Part shown: positions 1 to 8,577 of the stretch, one piece after another
Position numbering within the stretch: position 1 is the first letter of the stretch
Layout of the letters: each line of letters starts with the position of its first letter
Origin: Flavobacteriaceae bacterium UBA6268
Lineage (GTDB): Bacteria; Bacteroidota; Bacteroidia; Flavobacteriales; Flavobacteriaceae
Reading direction: 5' to 3'
Assembly (NCBI GenBank): GCA_002440705.1
Contig: DJVA01000034.1
Span: 53,065-117,064 of the forward strand
DNA: 64,000 bases
The notes under the pieces: model-generated
The model's database searches: none
What the model saw: only the letters and a program-made list of their open reading frames with translations
What the model was told of the DNA's origin: nothing
Program-made: the position numbers and the translations under genes

Positions 1-678
1 TTCCTTTAAATCGTTGATCTCAAGGAGTTTTTGTTTTTCCTCGACGGAAATATTGAGGTTGGAACACACAAAATTCACCAAAAAAGAAGTGCTTTCAATA
101 TTCTTGATTGCAAACGCCGCATCGGTAGGGATGTTTGGACTGTCCTTGATGATTTCTATGGCCAAATCCTTAATCGAATCAATGATTGCAGCAAACTCCT
201 TATTGTCTTCAGCTGGGCGAGCTTCCTTAACCTCCTTTATGGTAGCGGTTAGGTAGGGCTCGGAAGTAATCAATTGGGAAACTTCAAAACGCTTTTTCCC
301 TTGAATGATTACGGTCGTATTTCCATCAGGCATTTTCAACACCTTAAGAATCCGCGCCACGGTCCCAGTGGTATTGATGTCATTAAGGCCGGGGTTTTCT
401 TGCGCCTCATCTTTTTGGGAAACGACACCAATAACCTTCCCTCCTTTATTGGTCTCGTTGATAAGTTTTATGGATTTATCCCTCCCTGCCGTAATAGGAA
501 TGACCACACCAGGAAATAAGACCGTATTCTTTAAGGGCAATATGGGAAGGGTCTCGGGCAAGTCTTCTTTGGAAATGGCATCTTCATCTTCTGGAGTCAT
601 CAAAGGAATCAACTCGGCATCTTCATGCATGTCCTGTAATGACAAACTGTCTAGATTCATAAGCTTTGCTTTCATCAT
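1..678 (-). CDS. lon: Lon protease, N-terminal part (cut by window edge)
   Basis: The first 226 residues of the ATP-dependent protease Lon are visible; the gene continues off the left edge, so the AAA+ and Ser-Lys protease domains are not in view. Visible are the acidic leader (LDSLSLQD, then a run of Glu and Asp) and the start of the Lon substrate-recognition domain (LPILPLKNTVLFPGVVIPI, then a Lys-rich stretch). Lon is a cytosolic protease degrading misfolded and regulatory proteins. The start at 678 gives MMKAKLMNLDSL; an ATG at 660 is also possible. An 11-base palindromic element occurs on both sides of the start codon (641-651 and 691-701). Identification is by recognised family sequence and is secure. 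Confidence 0.95.
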   Translation of the reverse strand, partial: MMKAKLMNLDSLSLQDMHEDAELIPLMTPEDEDAISKEDLPETLPILPLKNTVLFPGVVIPITAGRDKSIKLINETNKGGKVIGVVSQKDEAQENPGLNDINTTGTVARILKVLKMPDGNTTVIIQGKKRFEVSQLITSEPYLTATIKEVKEARPAEDNKEFAAIIDSIKDLAIEIIKDSPNIPTDAAFAIKNIESTSFLVNFVCSNLNISVEEKQKLLEINDLKE

Positions 679-701
679 GATATAAAATAAGACAAACTGT
701 C
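641..701. repeat. Pair of identical 11-bp palindromic elements around the lon start
   Basis: The sequence GACAAACTGTC (GACA-AAC-TGTC) occurs at 641-651, inside the lon coding start, and again at 691-701, upstream of the start codon. The two copies are exactly 50 bp apart, close to five helical turns. They could be a paired operator for lon or a coincidence caused by codon content; nothing else in the sequence decides this. Confidence 0.35.
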
Positions 702-888
702 ACAAACACTACGCCCGCAACAATCTTCTTTTGTATTTTAGGTATTCAAAATTTTATATAAATCTGGTAAATGCTGCATTGAAGCACTTTTTCACCTTAT
801 CAAAGACAATAGTTGTGCCATGAAAGTTTTTGGTAGGAAGTGTAACATTTTTTTGCCTGGCACATCTATGGAGTAAACGATTGTTTTT

Positions 889-1434
889 TTGACACTAGCC
901 AACCATCAAATCGAAAAGTTAATCGCTCTTTGCAAAAAAGGGAATCAATTGGCCCAATTGGAGGTATACAATCGGTATCACAAAGCCATGTACAACATCG
1001 CGTTACGCATTGTAAAAGATACTGCGGAAGCCGAGGATATCATGCAAGAATCGTTCATCGCCGCATTTCAAAAGCTCGATAGCTTTAAAGGTACGGCAAC
1101 ATTCGGTTCCTGGCTGAAACGCATTGTGGTGAACAACAGCATCGTCCAGTACCGAAAAAACCAACGCTTCACCGAAATTCCTGAAAATGGTATTAAGGAT
1201 GAAGCTACCGAGGAAACGATGGACACCGAGGATTATACCCAAATAAGGGTACAGCAAGTCCTGAAGGGTTTGCAGGGGATTCACACCAGTTACCAAACGG
1301 TCTTGACCTTGCATTTTATTGAAGGTTACGACTATGAGGAATTGTGTGAAATTCTTAATATCAGCTATGCCAATTGTAGAACATTGATTTCCAGAGCCAA
1401 AGACAGTTTGCGTAAAAAATTAGAAACTCTATGA
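889..1434 (+). CDS. RNA polymerase ECF-type sigma-70 factor
   Basis: A 181-residue sigma factor of the extracytoplasmic-function type. Region 2 lies around residues 25-90 (ALRIVKDTAEAEDIMQESF, the core-binding and -10 recognition helix) and region 4 around 125-178 (FIEGYDYEELCEILNI followed by a helix-turn-helix, -35 recognition). The only start covering region 2 is TTG at 889; the next ATG (988) would delete the first helix. The stop overlaps the ATG of the next gene by four bases, a layout typical of a sigma and anti-sigma pair. The following genes encode a single-span membrane protein and two exported beta-repeat proteins, so it probably controls an envelope response and its own operon. 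Target promoters cannot be read from this window. Confidence 0.92.
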   Translation: MTLANHQIEKLIALCKKGNQLAQLEVYNRYHKAMYNIALRIVKDTAEAEDIMQESFIAAFQKLDSFKGTATFGSWLKRIVVNNSIVQYRKNQRFTEIPENGIKDEATEETMDTEDYTQIRVQQVLKGLQGIHTSYQTVLTLHFIEGYDYEELCEILNISYANCRTLISRAKDSLRKKLETL

Positions 1435-1982
1435 AACAAAAAGACTCCATAACGCAATTATTCGAGAACCTGAAAGGCACGTTCGATTTGGAAGAAACTC
1501 CTATTGGGCATGAAAAGCGGTTCATGGAGAAATTGCACGAGCTTCATGCCAAGCAATCAAAACCATCGCGTTCTTGGTGGAAACCCCTTTCCATTGCAGC
1601 CACTATTGCCCTCCTTTTGGGCGTTGGTTTCTATAGCATGGATTCCAAGGATAGCTCGATGGATTTGGCCAGTGTATCTCCAGAAATGGAAAAAACCCAA
1701 TCCTTTTTTCTCACAACCATCAACCAAGAAATCGAAACCCTGAAAAGCTTCGAAAATGAAGAGTCCAAAGCGCTGGTAGACGATGCATTGCGAAGACTTC
1801 AGGTATTGGAAAACGATTACATAACCCTGGAAGCCGATTTGGCGTCGAGTGGAAACGACCAAAGGGTCATCGCCGCTATGATCGCCAATTTCCAGAGCCG
1901 AATCGAAATCCTTCAACAAGTAATAACCACCTTAGAAGAAATTAAAACACTTAAAGCAAACAAAAATGAAACGACTATTTAA
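1431..1982 (+). CDS. Anti-sigma-factor-like single-span membrane protein
   Basis: A 183-residue protein with an N-terminal cytosolic segment (1-50), one membrane span at about 51-68 (PLSIAATIALLLGVGF) and a periplasmic part rich in charged heptads (about 85-175) predicted to be helical or coiled-coil. I see no zinc-binding anti-sigma motif. Its role as anti-sigma factor is inferred from position: it overlaps the sigma gene by ATGA and has the cytosol-membrane-periplasm topology of such regulators. The end overlaps the next gene by 17 bases, so translation is probably coupled. Confidence 0.75.
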   Translation: MKQKDSITQLFENLKGTFDLEETPIGHEKRFMEKLHELHAKQSKPSRSWWKPLSIAATIALLLGVGFYSMDSKDSSMDLASVSPEMEKTQSFFLTTINQEIETLKSFENEESKALVDDALRRLQVLENDYITLEADLASSGNDQRVIAAMIANFQSRIEILQQVITTLEEIKTLKANKNETTI

Positions 1983-3057
1983 TACGATTTTATGGACCTT
2001 ATTCTTGCCTGTGGCCCTAATAGCGTCCAACAATCCAAACCCCAACGGGAAATACACCAAGGAAAAGACCCTCAAAAAAGAATATTCGGTAAATAAAGAT
2101 GCCGAACTCACCGTGGACAACAGTTATGGCAACATCGATATTGTGACCTGGAACGAAAACAGGATCGTGATCGAAGTGCATATTAAAACCAACGGAAATG
2201 ACGAGGAAAAGGTTCAAAATAAACTGGACAACATCGATGTCGACTTTTCGGGCAGCCCCTCCAAGGTAGTTGCAAGGACCGTTTTCAAAGATCGAAAAAG
2301 CTCTTCCTGGAGCTGGTGGGGCAACAACAATAACAACGTGAACATGGAGATCAACTACACCATCAAAATGCCCCTAAGCAATAGTGTGAACCTTAGCAAC
2401 GATTATGGGGGCATTAATTTGACCACGCTGAATGGCCCTGCAAAAATCAATTGTGACTATGGGCAAATCAACATTGGGCAACTCAACGCCGACAACAATT
2501 CGCTAAACTTCGATTACACCAAAAATTCGACCATCTCGTACATGAAAAGTGGTAAAATCAATGCGGATTATTCCGGATTCACTCTTGAAAAAGTAGACTT
2601 TCTGGAATTGAACGCTGATTACTCTCACTCGGATATCAGAGAGGTAAAAGAAATTAAGTACAATAATGATTATGGCAAGCTTTCCATTGGTACCGTTGGA
2701 CAATTGTCCGGAAGTGGGGACTACATCCCGCTGAAAATTGAAACGCTCACCGGTAGCCTTGATGTAAACACCGATTACGGTTCCGTAAGCATCGACCTTA
2801 TGAAATCCTCTGTGAATAAAGTCTTGATCGATTCGGAGTATGCCTCCATTAAGCTGGGGTACGAAAGTAGTTTTAGCTTCGACTTTTTTATCGACCTCTC
2901 CTACACAAACTTGAGTGGTGAGGAAGATTTGGAGGTAATGAAGACTTCAAAAGATTATTCAAAGAAAACCTATAGTGGCTATCACGGTTCTAAAAATTCC
3001 GGAAATACCATTACAATCAATTCTGAATATGGGGGCGTAACCCTCCGAAAAATTTAA
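1966..3057 (+). CDS. Secreted DUF4097-type beta-repeat protein
   Basis: A 363-residue protein with a signal peptide (about 1-20, ending LIAS) and many short repeats of the form (N/D)xDYGxINI, such as VDNSYGNIDIV, NADYSGFTLEK and NTDYGSVSIDL. These predict a right-handed beta-helix or stacked beta-strand fold of the DUF4097 putative adhesin family. No enzyme motif is visible. Third gene of the sigma-factor operon, overlapping the anti-sigma gene. Its location is periplasm or cell surface. Function is unknown; it may sense or coat the envelope under the control of the sigma factor. Confidence 0.8.
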   Translation: MKRLFNTILWTLFLPVALIASNNPNPNGKYTKEKTLKKEYSVNKDAELTVDNSYGNIDIVTWNENRIVIEVHIKTNGNDEEKVQNKLDNIDVDFSGSPSKVVARTVFKDRKSSSWSWWGNNNNNVNMEINYTIKMPLSNSVNLSNDYGGINLTTLNGPAKINCDYGQINIGQLNADNNSLNFDYTKNSTISYMKSGKINADYSGFTLEKVDFLELNADYSHSDIREVKEIKYNNDYGKLSIGTVGQLSGSGDYIPLKIETLTGSLDVNTDYGSVSIDLMKSSVNKVLIDSEYASIKLGYESSFSFDFFIDLSYTNLSGEEDLEVMKTSKDYSKKTYSGYHGSKNSGNTITINSEYGGVTLRKI

Positions 3058-3069
3058 CACTTAAACACC

Positions 3070-3801
3070 ATGAAAAAATTAGCAACACTAGTATTGGCGT
3101 TAGCCACCCTTTGTGCAACGCAATCCCTCAAGGCTCAATGGGGAAATAAAAAAATTGTGGGCAGCGGCAACGTAACCACCCAGTCCGTAAAAACAGGTAA
3201 TTACGATGCCATCAAAGTGGTAGGGTCCATGGACGTCCATTTGATGAAAGGTTCCGAAGGGAATATCTCCGTGACCACCGACGACAACTTGCACGAGTAT
3301 TTAGTGATAGAAGTGGAAGGTAACGAATTGGTAATTAAAACTGAAAAGAATTACAATTTGCATACCCGCAAAGGAATTCATGTTACGGTTCCCTTTCAGG
3401 ATTTGTCGGAGGTAAAGTTGGTTGGCTCTGGAGATATTGACACCAAGGATCCTATCAGTGCGAATGAATTTGAAGTGACCCTTACCGGTTCTGGAGATAT
3501 TGAATTGCTGTTGAATGTGAATTCTGTTGAATCTACTATCACCGGAAGTGGCGATGTAACGCTTAAAGGCACTGCAAACAATCTAGAGGTCAATGTAACA
3601 GGAAGTGGTGATTTTTCAGGCTTTGATCTGGAAGCCAACAATACCGATGTACAAGTTAGCGGATCTGGAGATGCTAAAGTAGTAGCAAAACAAACGATCA
3701 AGGCTAGGGTCAATGGCTCTGGCGATATTACCTACAAAGGAAACCCTGAACGCAGCGATACCAAATCGTTTGGATCTGGGGACATCAACTCTTTTAAATA
3801 A
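3070..3801 (+). CDS. Secreted DUF2807 (GIN domain) beta-repeat protein
   Basis: A 243-residue exported protein, signal peptide about 1-22 (ending LKAQ). The mature part opens with GSGNVTTQSVKTGNYDAI, the hallmark of the head GIN domain (DUF2807), then carries seven further GSGD motifs roughly every 17-25 residues, each starting a beta strand of a solenoid. Starts 12 bases after the DUF4097 gene and ends just before a strong terminator, so it is the last gene of the sigma operon. Biochemical function is unknown. The repeat pattern is clear. Confidence 0.85.
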   Translation: MKKLATLVLALATLCATQSLKAQWGNKKIVGSGNVTTQSVKTGNYDAIKVVGSMDVHLMKGSEGNISVTTDDNLHEYLVIEVEGNELVIKTEKNYNLHTRKGIHVTVPFQDLSEVKLVGSGDIDTKDPISANEFEVTLTGSGDIELLLNVNSVESTITGSGDVTLKGTANNLEVNVTGSGDFSGFDLEANNTDVQVSGSGDAKVVAKQTIKARVNGSGDITYKGNPERSDTKSFGSGDINSFK

Positions 3802-3816
3802 GCCTATATTTCAAAT

Positions 3817-3848
3817 AAAAGCCGCTCCATTGAGCGGCTTTTTTTTAC
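3817..3848. terminator. Bidirectional intrinsic terminator
   Basis: GCCGCT (3821-3826), a six-base loop and AGCGGC (3833-3838), followed by a run of T on the plus strand and preceded by AAATAAAA, which gives a T-rich tail on the minus strand. It lies between the convergent DUF2807 gene and the 3860-5248 lipoprotein gene and can serve both. Confidence 0.85.
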
Positions 3849-3859
3849 ATTTTAGTCGA

Positions 3860-5248
3860 TTAAATCTTTATCACAAATTGTCCTTGTGTTACTTGATAGA
3901 CTTCTGGAAAGTTGCTTAACGGGTCATTAGCTGTAAAAGTAAAAACACCCTCTATGACTCCAGTGCTGTATTCGTAGCTAGTAATGGTTAGTGTGCCTGG
4001 ATTGGACTTATACAATACAGGGGTATTCCCAATATCTGGATTTACAATGCCAACGCTCTCCGTTCCTTCTACCGTAAAAGGAGCCATTTCATGATCTCCA
4101 GCTACAATGTCGATAGGAAAAACCAGACTTATACTTTGGTTAGTATCTGCGTTTTCGGTAGTTAAATTCACAAGGGTCATTCCCTCAAAAGGACTTTGTT
4201 GGATCGTAATTGAAGTTGAAATATATTCCACTCCGTCAAGAAAAGCGGAAAACGAATTTTCCACGGCCCCAGAACTTGGCAAATAATCCACATTAAACTC
4301 CCCTTCAGTGATTTCGACGATGGTTGGGTCGTTGTTGAGAGGGTCGCTTGCAGTAAAGGAAAATTGGGCGGCTAATTTGCCTGTATAAAATCCAAACTCG
4401 GTGAAGGTTATAGATCCCGATCCTGTGGTCAAAGTTCCAGAGCCATCACCAGCCATATAACTTCCGGTTAGGACTGCTCCGTTCAGGATGGGTTCAAACG
4501 CAAAAGTGCCAATTCCTAAGTTAGGAGGGATGAAAAATTGAATCTGGCCTCCATTGCTATCCACGGCCGTAACTTTAATAAGTGGTTCAGTACCCAAAAG
4601 AATTTCTTCCGCTGCAAATTCAATATCCACAAATTCGGTTCCATCAACATTGGCAAAGAAACTGTCGTCAGGATCGTTCAAAATCGTGTCATCATCAATG
4701 GTACAATCGTTAGGCTGTACACTACCGCTTAAAACATCAAAATCAATGGCATTGAACACACCCTCTGTTATTACTACGGTTTCGGTAGTAGTACCCCCAG
4801 AGCCGTCATCAACTTCGCGAACCGCAACAAAGGAAAAAGTTCCCGTTACGGTTTGATTCTCTGCGTCGTATGCTGAAATAGTAGCCGTACCCCCGCCCCC
4901 TAAGAGGGCTGAAGATACAAAACCATTGCCAGGGTCGCTCACTTTGATAAAGCTCCCAAAAGCAGAAAACAACGATAGGTCGAAGGTACATTCGCCAACA
5001 TTGGATATGGTAAGTACTATAAGGTTTCCGCTACTATCCTGACCTGAGAGCAGTAAAACCCCATCGTTAAGTTGGCCTGAGGTAATAGTGGCATCGAAAG
5101 CTTCCCCGTTTACTGTTGCGGTAAAATCCCCAGCATTACTCCCGTCATCGGTTATGAAATTTCCTTCCAGTGGTTCGTTTTGACATGCAATAAAACTGAA
5201 TGCCATCAGGGCAGAGAGCATCCAGCGTAAGAATCGATTCTTTTTCAT
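3860..5248 (-). CDS. Lipoprotein with three DUF6252-like domains
   Basis: A 462-residue lipoprotein: signal peptide with lipobox FIAC, Cys22 as the lipidated residue. Three tandem copies of a beta-rich module follow, each starting with a phrase like FTATVNGEAF, FFANVDGTEF or FSAFLDGVEY and ending with a phrase like FTASDPLNNDP..EITEGEF. This resembles the DUF6252 family of exported flavobacterial proteins. No catalytic motif is visible and the function is unknown. It is convergent with the sigma operon and stands alone, transcribed separately from the MFS gene behind it. A possible promoter (TTTG, 20 bases, TACTTACT) lies just before its start. Confidence 0.75.
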   Translation of the reverse strand: MKKNRFLRWMLSALMAFSFIACQNEPLEGNFITDDGSNAGDFTATVNGEAFDATITSGQLNDGVLLLSGQDSSGNLIVLTISNVGECTFDLSLFSAFGSFIKVSDPGNGFVSSALLGGGGTATISAYDAENQTVTGTFSFVAVREVDDGSGGTTTETVVITEGVFNAIDFDVLSGSVQPNDCTIDDDTILNDPDDSFFANVDGTEFVDIEFAAEEILLGTEPLIKVTAVDSNGGQIQFFIPPNLGIGTFAFEPILNGAVLTGSYMAGDGSGTLTTGSGSITFTEFGFYTGKLAAQFSFTASDPLNNDPTIVEITEGEFNVDYLPSSGAVENSFSAFLDGVEYISTSITIQQSPFEGMTLVNLTTENADTNQSISLVFPIDIVAGDHEMAPFTVEGTESVGIVNPDIGNTPVLYKSNPGTLTITSYEYSTGVIEGVFTFTANDPLSNFPEVYQVTQGQFVIKI

Positions 5249-5306
5249 AAGTAAGTATTGCGTTTGCTAGAATAACGCAAACATAAGTAAAAAATGTGTA
5301 TTCCCC

Positions 5307-6605
5307 TTATTTCTTTGGCACCCTAAACAACAAAACGACCCCTGTCAAAAAGAATACAATCAAAAAAACAATGGAATAACGCATGCTTCCCGTTAATTGC
5401 TCGATGTAACCATAGAGGAACATCCCTATGATGATCCCTATTTTTTCGGAAACATCGTAAAAACTGAAGTAGGAAGTAGTGTCTTCGGTTTCGGGCAAAA
5501 ATTTGGCGTAGGTAGATCGTGAAAGCGATTGCACCCCACCCATTACCAATCCTACAAAAATTGCTGCTATGTAAAATTGTGTTGGTGAAACGATAAAATA
5601 AGCATAGACACAAATAACCATCCAAAGCACATTCACATATACTAGAGCCTTAATATTCCCCACCTTTTCAGAAACCCGCGCCATTAAAAATGCGCCCAAC
5701 GCCGCAATGAGCTGAATTAGTAAAATACTCACAATTAGCCCAATAGTACGTTCACTATCACTACCCCACTCCAGTTCTTGTTCTCCAAAATAGGCTGCTG
5801 CCAGCATCACCGTTTGCACGGCCATACTGTACACAAAAAAAGCAATGAGGTAACGTTTTAATTTGAGTTGATTCCCAAGTTCGCTCCAAATCTTTTTCAA
5901 TTCATGAAAGCCGTCAAATAACACTTGCTTGGTTAAGGGACCATCGGCCTTATTACCCTTGGGGAGGTATTTATAGGTGTACTGACTGAAACCAATCCAC
6001 CAAACCCCTGTTAAAATGAAAGACAATCTGGTTGGAAAAGCTTCACTTTCAAAACCGAAAGTTTCGTAAAACAAAATCAATCCCAAACACACAAGCAGTA
6101 ATAGTACACTGCCGATGTACCCCATGGAGTAACCTTTGGCACTTATGTGGTCATGCTGTTCCGGAAATGCGATATCAGGCAAATATGAATTATAAAATAC
6201 AATGCTCCCCCAAAAACCGACCAAACCCAACAAATAGCAAAGCAACCCAAAATAAATGTGTTCCAAACTAAACCAATAAAGGGCAATGGTACTGAAAGCT
6301 CCCATATAGCAGAAAAATTTCAGAAATACTTTTTTATTGCCTAAATAGTCGGCAACACCGGACAGGAGTGGCGAAATTATCGAAACGATAGCAAAGGCAA
6401 TGGCAGTGGTGTAAAAAATTAAGGGGCTTCGCCTAAAAAGAGTACCAAAAACTTCTATTTCTTCAATCCCCGCACTTCTAAAAAGTGCCCCATAAAAAAG
6501 TGGGAAAATGGCAGATGCAATGACAAGGCTATAAACAGAATTGGCCCAGTCGTAAAAAGCCCAAGCCGATAAGAGCTTTTTGCTCCCTTTTGGTAAGTTG
6601 GTCAT
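5307..6605 (-). CDS. MFS transporter, UMF1/Atg22-like family
   Basis: A 432-residue inner-membrane protein with about 12 hydrophobic segments. The N-terminus (LLSAWAFYDWANSVYSLVI) and the stretch ISPLLSGVADYLGNKK are characteristic of the UMF1 branch of the major facilitator superfamily, related to the yeast vacuolar effluxer Atg22. The substrate of bacterial members is not established; amino-acid or peptide efflux is a guess by analogy. The start codon sits only a few bases after the terminator hairpin of the M48 gene upstream, so its own promoter must lie within or before that hairpin. Confidence 0.85.
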   Translation of the reverse strand: MTNLPKGSKKLLSAWAFYDWANSVYSLVIASAIFPLFYGALFRSAGIEEIEVFGTLFRRSPLIFYTTAIAFAIVSIISPLLSGVADYLGNKKVFLKFFCYMGAFSTIALYWFSLEHIYFGLLCYLLGLVGFWGSIVFYNSYLPDIAFPEQHDHISAKGYSMGYIGSVLLLLVCLGLILFYETFGFESEAFPTRLSFILTGVWWIGFSQYTYKYLPKGNKADGPLTKQVLFDGFHELKKIWSELGNQLKLKRYLIAFFVYSMAVQTVMLAAAYFGEQELEWGSDSERTIGLIVSILLIQLIAALGAFLMARVSEKVGNIKALVYVNVLWMVICVYAYFIVSPTQFYIAAIFVGLVMGGVQSLSRSTYAKFLPETEDTTSYFSFYDVSEKIGIIIGMFLYGYIEQLTGSMRYSIVFLIVFFLTGVVLLFRVPKK

Positions 6606-6606
6606 A

Positions 6607-6633
6607 ATAAAAAAAGCTGTACATGACAGCTTT
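6607..6633 (-). terminator. Intrinsic terminator of the M48 gene, touching the MFS start
   Basis: On the minus strand AAAGCTGT, a five-base loop and ACAGCTTT are followed by a T run (positions 6615 down to 6609). The hairpin ends the M48 protease transcript and lies directly against the ATG of the MFS transporter at 6605. Confidence 0.75.
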
Positions 6634-6645
6634 GGTTTTGATTGG

Positions 6646-7461
6646 TTATCGTTTAAAGCTGGTTACTCCAAATTTTTTCGCTTCCTCTTTCGCAGCAGGG
6701 GCCCAACTGGTAATATTGTTGATGCGGGTATCGCTGGAAGGGTGCGTACTCAAAAATTCTGGTGGAGCATTCCCTCCTGCATTGGCCTTCATTCGTTCCC
6801 ACAATTCGGCAGCAGCCATGGGTTCGTAACCGGCTATAGCCATAAGGTACAGCCCTATCTGATCTGCTTCGCTTTCGTGTTTTCTGCTAAATGGAAGCAT
6901 GATACCTACCGTAGTTCCTATTCCATAAGCTTGATTGAAAATTTGTTGGTTTTTGGAATCCTTACTCAATGCCACATTTCCAGCAACAGCGCCTAGGGTT
7001 TGAAGCTCGGCAGCACTCATCCGTTGCTGTCCGTGATTGGCCAATGCATGGGATACTTCGTGTCCTAATATAGCCGCCAATCCAGCTTCTCCTTGTGCTA
7101 CAGGCAAAATTCCGGAATACACCACAATCTTTCCCCCGGGCATACACCAAGCGTTTACGGTAGGATCATTCACCAAGTTGTATTCCCATTGATAATCCTT
7201 AAGATAGCCTGGATATCCATTGGCATTCAAATATTTTTCGGCTGCCGCTGCAATCTTTTGACCAACATTTTTGACCATTTGGGCTTCTTTTGTCCCGGTA
7301 ACAACATCGTGTTCGGAGAGAAACTGGCTGTATTCTTGAAAAGCCATCGGAAAAAGCTGCGAATTGGGAACCAGCGCCAAGGTTTTTTGTCCAGTAAATG
7401 GATTGGTGGCGCAGGATAGAAAAAGAAAAATAACAAATACCGAAGAAACAATTTTTTTCAT
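6646..7461 (-). CDS. M48-family zinc metalloprotease, lipoprotein
   Basis: A 271-residue protease when started at the ATG at 7461; the in-frame extension to 7482 adds seven residues that would spoil the signal peptide. Lipobox FLSC with Cys17 suggests anchoring in the outer membrane. The zinc motif HEVSHALANH (residues 134-143) and the downstream glutamate in ESEADQIG are intact, as in the BepA/LoiP type of periplasmic M48 proteases that maintain outer-membrane protein quality. Monocistronic: a terminator follows and the MFS gene starts behind it. The role in outer-membrane proteostasis is inferred from the family. Confidence 0.9.
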   Translation of the reverse strand: MKKIVSSVFVIFLFLSCATNPFTGQKTLALVPNSQLFPMAFQEYSQFLSEHDVVTGTKEAQMVKNVGQKIAAAAEKYLNANGYPGYLKDYQWEYNLVNDPTVNAWCMPGGKIVVYSGILPVAQGEAGLAAILGHEVSHALANHGQQRMSAAELQTLGAVAGNVALSKDSKNQQIFNQAYGIGTTVGIMLPFSRKHESEADQIGLYLMAIAGYEPMAAAELWERMKANAGGNAPPEFLSTHPSSDTRINNITSWAPAAKEEAKKFGVTSFKR

Positions 7462-7587
7462 GATGCGAAGTTTGAGTCTCAAAGTTTGGTTAAATATAAC
7501 GATATTTACAATTAATATGCCGCAACAAAAACAAATCCAGATAGTTTTTTTGGAATGACTTTTGAGATAAACTTGAAAAAAAATGAT

Positions 7588-8073
7588 ATGAAAAAACTTT
7601 TTGCCCTTTCGCTCATTACGATCCTATCCCTAACCGCCTGTGAAGGCCCTGAAGGACCGCAAGGCCCACCAGGAATCAATATACTTGGACAGGTCTTCGA
7701 AGTAACCATCAACCTTAACAGCAGTAATAATTTTCAACGAATTGTCACAATCCCTTCTTCGATAGAGGTTTATGAAAGCGATGTCATCCTTGTCTATCGC
7801 TGGGAAGGCTCTTTCAATGGCGACGACATCTGGACGCCACTACCCGTAACCTATTTTACAGAAGATGGGGGAACGTTTCTATATGCATTCAATCACACTT
7901 TCTACGACCTGGAGTTTTTCTTGGATGCAAATTTCGACCAAACAGTGTTAGGTCCTGAATGGACCAACGACCAAAGTTTCCGAATTGCCATCGTTCCAGC
8001 CGAGTTTGCAGATGCCAATCTCACGATGGAACAGTTGGAAAATTCAGCACAAGTTGAATTTATCGGAAACTAA
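7588..8073 (+). CDS. Small lipoprotein with a short collagen-like stretch
   Basis: A 161-residue protein from the ATG at 7588 (MKKLFALSL); the longer reading frame from 7555 adds a non-signal leader. The lipobox is LTAC, and directly after the cysteine comes EGPEGPQGPPG, three to four Gly-x-y triplets as in collagen. The remainder is a beta-rich domain without recognised motifs. Similar lipoproteins with Gly-x-y linkers behind the lipid anchor are frequent in Flavobacteriia. The linker may hold the domain away from the membrane. It is 12 bases upstream of msrB and could be co-transcribed. Function unknown. Confidence 0.75.
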   Translation: MKKLFALSLITILSLTACEGPEGPQGPPGINILGQVFEVTINLNSSNNFQRIVTIPSSIEVYESDVILVYRWEGSFNGDDIWTPLPVTYFTEDGGTFLYAFNHTFYDLEFFLDANFDQTVLGPEWTNDQSFRIAIVPAEFADANLTMEQLENSAQVEFIGN

Positions 8074-8085
8074 AAATCATAACAT

Positions 8086-8577
8086 ATGAAAAAGGTAGTG
8101 TTGCTAATTGCGGCAATGACGCTATTGGGTTGCAATTCCAAAGCCCAGGATTCAAAAAACCAAAACGAAGGGAACGAAACTTTTAAGATCAATAAAACAG
8201 ATTCCGAGTGGAAGTCGGAGCTAAACGACATGCAGTATTATGTACTCAGAAAAGCAGGAACAGAGCCCGCATTTTCAAGCCCTTTAAATAAAAACTATGA
8301 GCAAGGGGTCTACGTATGTGCTGCCTGCAATACGCCGCTTTTCAAAAGCGAACACAAATTTGACAGCGGTACCGGCTGGCCCTCTTTCGATCAGGAAATA
8401 AAGGGCAATGTGGCCTTTTCTACCGATTATAAAATTGGCTACGCCCGTACAGAAGAACATTGTGCCATTTGTGGCGGACATTTAGGGCATGTTTTTGATG
8501 ATGGCCCACGAAACACAACAGGTAAGAGGCATTGCATCAATGGTGTAGCGTTGAAATTTATTCCGGAACATGAATAA
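8086..8577 (+). CDS. msrB: Peptide-methionine (R)-S-oxide reductase MsrB, lipoprotein form
   Basis: A 163-residue MsrB with a lipoprotein signal (LLGC, Cys16), so it should act in the periplasm or at the outer membrane. It reduces methionine-R-sulfoxide in proteins. The two zinc CxxC pairs (CAAC and CAIC), the GTGWPSF motif, GGHLGHVFDDGP and the catalytic cysteine in RHCING are all present. Its last eight bases overlap the start of a second msrB lacking a signal peptide. The exported copy would need an electron donor in the periplasm; none is encoded nearby. Confidence 0.93.
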   Translation: MKKVVLLIAAMTLLGCNSKAQDSKNQNEGNETFKINKTDSEWKSELNDMQYYVLRKAGTEPAFSSPLNKNYEQGVYVCAACNTPLFKSEHKFDSGTGWPSFDQEIKGNVAFSTDYKIGYARTEEHCAICGGHLGHVFDDGPRNTTGKRHCINGVALKFIPEHE

